A stretch of 5,896 bases of DNA from Thermotogae bacterium (GTDB lineage Bacteria > Thermotogota > Thermotogae > B3-G13): positions 1 through 5,896 of the forward strand of contig WFSK01000174.1 in assembly GCA_015486095.1 (NCBI GenBank), given 5' to 3'. Positions 4,776 through 5,896 of the stretch are shown here, in pieces. Position 1 is the stretch's first letter. Each line of letters begins with the position of its first letter. The notes under the pieces were generated by a model. It saw only the letters and a list, made by a program, of their open reading frames with translations, was not told the DNA's origin and did no database searches. The position numbers and the translations under genes were made by a program.

Positions 4776-5896
4776 TCATTTGCCCTTCGATGTTTTTCTT
4801 CCCTTCAAGTATACCATTAAAACTGAAATATCTGCAGGTGTTACTCCTGATATACGACTTGCCTGCCCAAGTGTTTCGGGTTTGAAGTACGAAAGCTTCT
4901 GTCTCGCCTCGATAGATATGCTGGATATAACGTTGTAGTCTATATCAGGTGGGATCTTGACAGCTTCTATGGATTCGAGTCTGGCAACTTCACTCAATTC
5001 CCTTTCTATATATCCCGAATATTTTATTTCTATTTCTACCTCCTCCATAACTTCCTTATCTTCCACTGGCAGAGGATCTAATGGGCGTATATCCGAATAT
5101 CTCAACTCCGGTCTCAACAACAAAGAATGCAGCGTAACAGTCCCGGAAGGAGGTTTACTACCCTTATCAGCAAATATGTCCTTGATCTTTTCCGGAACCT
5201 TTACTTTCGTGGACCTCAATCTTTCTATCGTCTCTTTCACAGTTCTCTCTTTCCACAATACCCTTTCATATCTCTCCTTTGAAATCAATCCGACTTCATA
5301 ACCATATTTCGTTAGTCTGAGATCGGCGTTGTTAAATCGCAACAACAGTCTGTATTCCGCACGAGATGTAAGGAGTCTGTAGGGCTCGGATATCCCTTTG
5401 GTTACGAGGTCATCTATCATTACACCTATATAGGCATCCGATCTCTTGAGGATCAAGGGATCCTCTCCTCTGAGCTTTCGAGCCACATTTATTCCAGCCA
5501 TTATTCCTTGTCCTGCTGCTTCTTCATAACCGCTGGTGCCATTTATCTGACCCGCGAAGAATAGGTTCGGTATAACTTTGGATTCCAATGAATGATAAAG
5601 CTGCTCAGGAGGTAAATAATCGTATTCTATGGCATATGCAGGGCGTGTCATTATGGCATGCTCTAAACCCGGTAACGTCCTCAACATCTTAACTTGAACA
5701 TCGTATGGGAGACTCGTGCTGAATCCCTGAATATAATATTCGTTGGTCTCCTTTCCTTCAGGTTCTATGAAGAGGGGATGACTTTTCTTGTCCTTGAACT
5801 TTACCACTTTATCCTCGATCGAGGGACAATATCTCGGTCCTATACCACTTATCAACTTCACATCTCCGTACAGTGGAGAACGATATAGATTCTTTC
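4776..5896 (-). CDS. mnmG: tRNA uridine-5-carboxymethylaminomethyl modification enzyme MnmG (GidA), 5' end cut by window edge
   Basis: MnmG acts with the GTPase MnmE in the cytosol to install the (carboxymethyl)aminomethyl group on wobble U34 of certain tRNAs, using FAD, NADH and methylene-THF. The frame runs open to the right edge: 372 C-terminal residues are visible. The N-terminal portion (roughly 250 residues in a family of about 620), with the FAD GxGxxG motif, is outside. A GTG at 5861 is internal, because NLYRSPLYGDV just before it continues the family alignment. Visible are PRYCPSIEDK with the conserved catalytic-type Cys (codon at complement 5826-5828), EPEG, STSLPYDVQ, AYAIEYD, FFAGQINGTSGYEEAAGQG, TSRAEYRLLLR and NADLRLT. 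The C-terminal MnmE/tRNA-binding helical domain contains GYIERE and ends in GQASRISGVTPADISVLMVYLKG plus a basic tail. No terminator follows, so readthrough into rmlA is plausible. Confidence 0.97.
   Translation of the reverse strand, partial: KNLYRSPLYGDVKLISGIGPRYCPSIEDKVVKFKDKKSHPLFIEPEGKETNEYYIQGFSTSLPYDVQVKMLRTLPGLEHAIMTRPAYAIEYDYLPPEQLYHSLESKVIPNLFFAGQINGTSGYEEAAGQGIMAGINVARKLRGEDPLILKRSDAYIGVMIDDLVTKGISEPYRLLTSRAEYRLLLRFNNADLRLTKYGYEVGLISKERYERVLWKERTVKETIERLRSTKVKVPEKIKDIFADKGSKPPSGTVTLHSLLLRPELRYSDIRPLDPLPVEDKEVMEEVEIEIKYSGYIERELSEVARLESIEAVKIPPDIDYNVISSISIEARQKLSYFKPETLGQASRISGVTPADISVLMVYLKGRKTSKGK

Noticed and set aside
3907..5301. Plus-strand open frames opposite rmlA and mnmG
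   Set aside because: All lie antisense to confidently identified genes and have no recognisable domains.
5859..5861. GTG as the real start of a 361-residue MnmG-like protein
   Set aside because: The reading frame stays open to the window edge, and the residues just upstream continue the conserved MnmG alignment, so the gene is cut by the window rather than truncated.

Overview
The window is a bacterial chromosomal segment of moderate-to-low GC. It carries five protein genes, one of them cut by the right edge, plus two informative non-coding stretches. Protein coding relies heavily on AGA/AGG for Arg and ATA for Ile, and the proteins are rich in K, E, I and V. This suits a thermophilic or thermophile-related bacterium. 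From memory, folC next to ruvA is also seen in Thermotoga (TM0166/TM0165), so a Thermotogota-like or neighbouring deep-branching lineage is possible. I cannot fix the taxonomy from sequence alone. TGA is used as an ordinary stop.

Layout, left to right. Positions 1-288 hold no gene I recognise. They contain nested inverted repeats, four CCTTCCT/CCTCCT boxes (AGGAAGG/AGGAGG on the minus strand), two 8-codon micro-ORFs behind such boxes, and a possible partial ORF leaving the left edge. Positions 289-2213 hold a minus-strand operon, folC then ruvA, with a 2-nt gap. Positions 2214-2456 are a divergent intergenic region with two back-to-back extended -10 elements forming a near-perfect dyad. Positions 2457-3599 hold a plus-strand FAD-dependent amine/amino-acid oxidoreductase of the DAO superfamily. 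Its stop codon directly abuts the stop of a convergent minus-strand long-form glucose-1-phosphate thymidylyltransferase (3600-4682). After a 93-nt gap holding a perfect 10-bp palindrome comes the C-terminal part of mnmG (gidA), which continues past 5896.

Most of the content is housekeeping: folate polyglutamylation, Holliday-junction processing, tRNA wobble-uridine modification and nucleotide-sugar supply. The oxidoreductase is the accessory gene, and its substrate cannot be read from sequence. If it oxidises an N-methyl amine such as sarcosine, its formaldehyde product would link to one-carbon/folate metabolism and to the divergent folC, but that is speculation. I found no CRISPR array, insertion sequence, tRNA, rRNA or recognisable defence system. 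The parts most worth a second look are the left-edge structured region and the symmetric divergent promoter.
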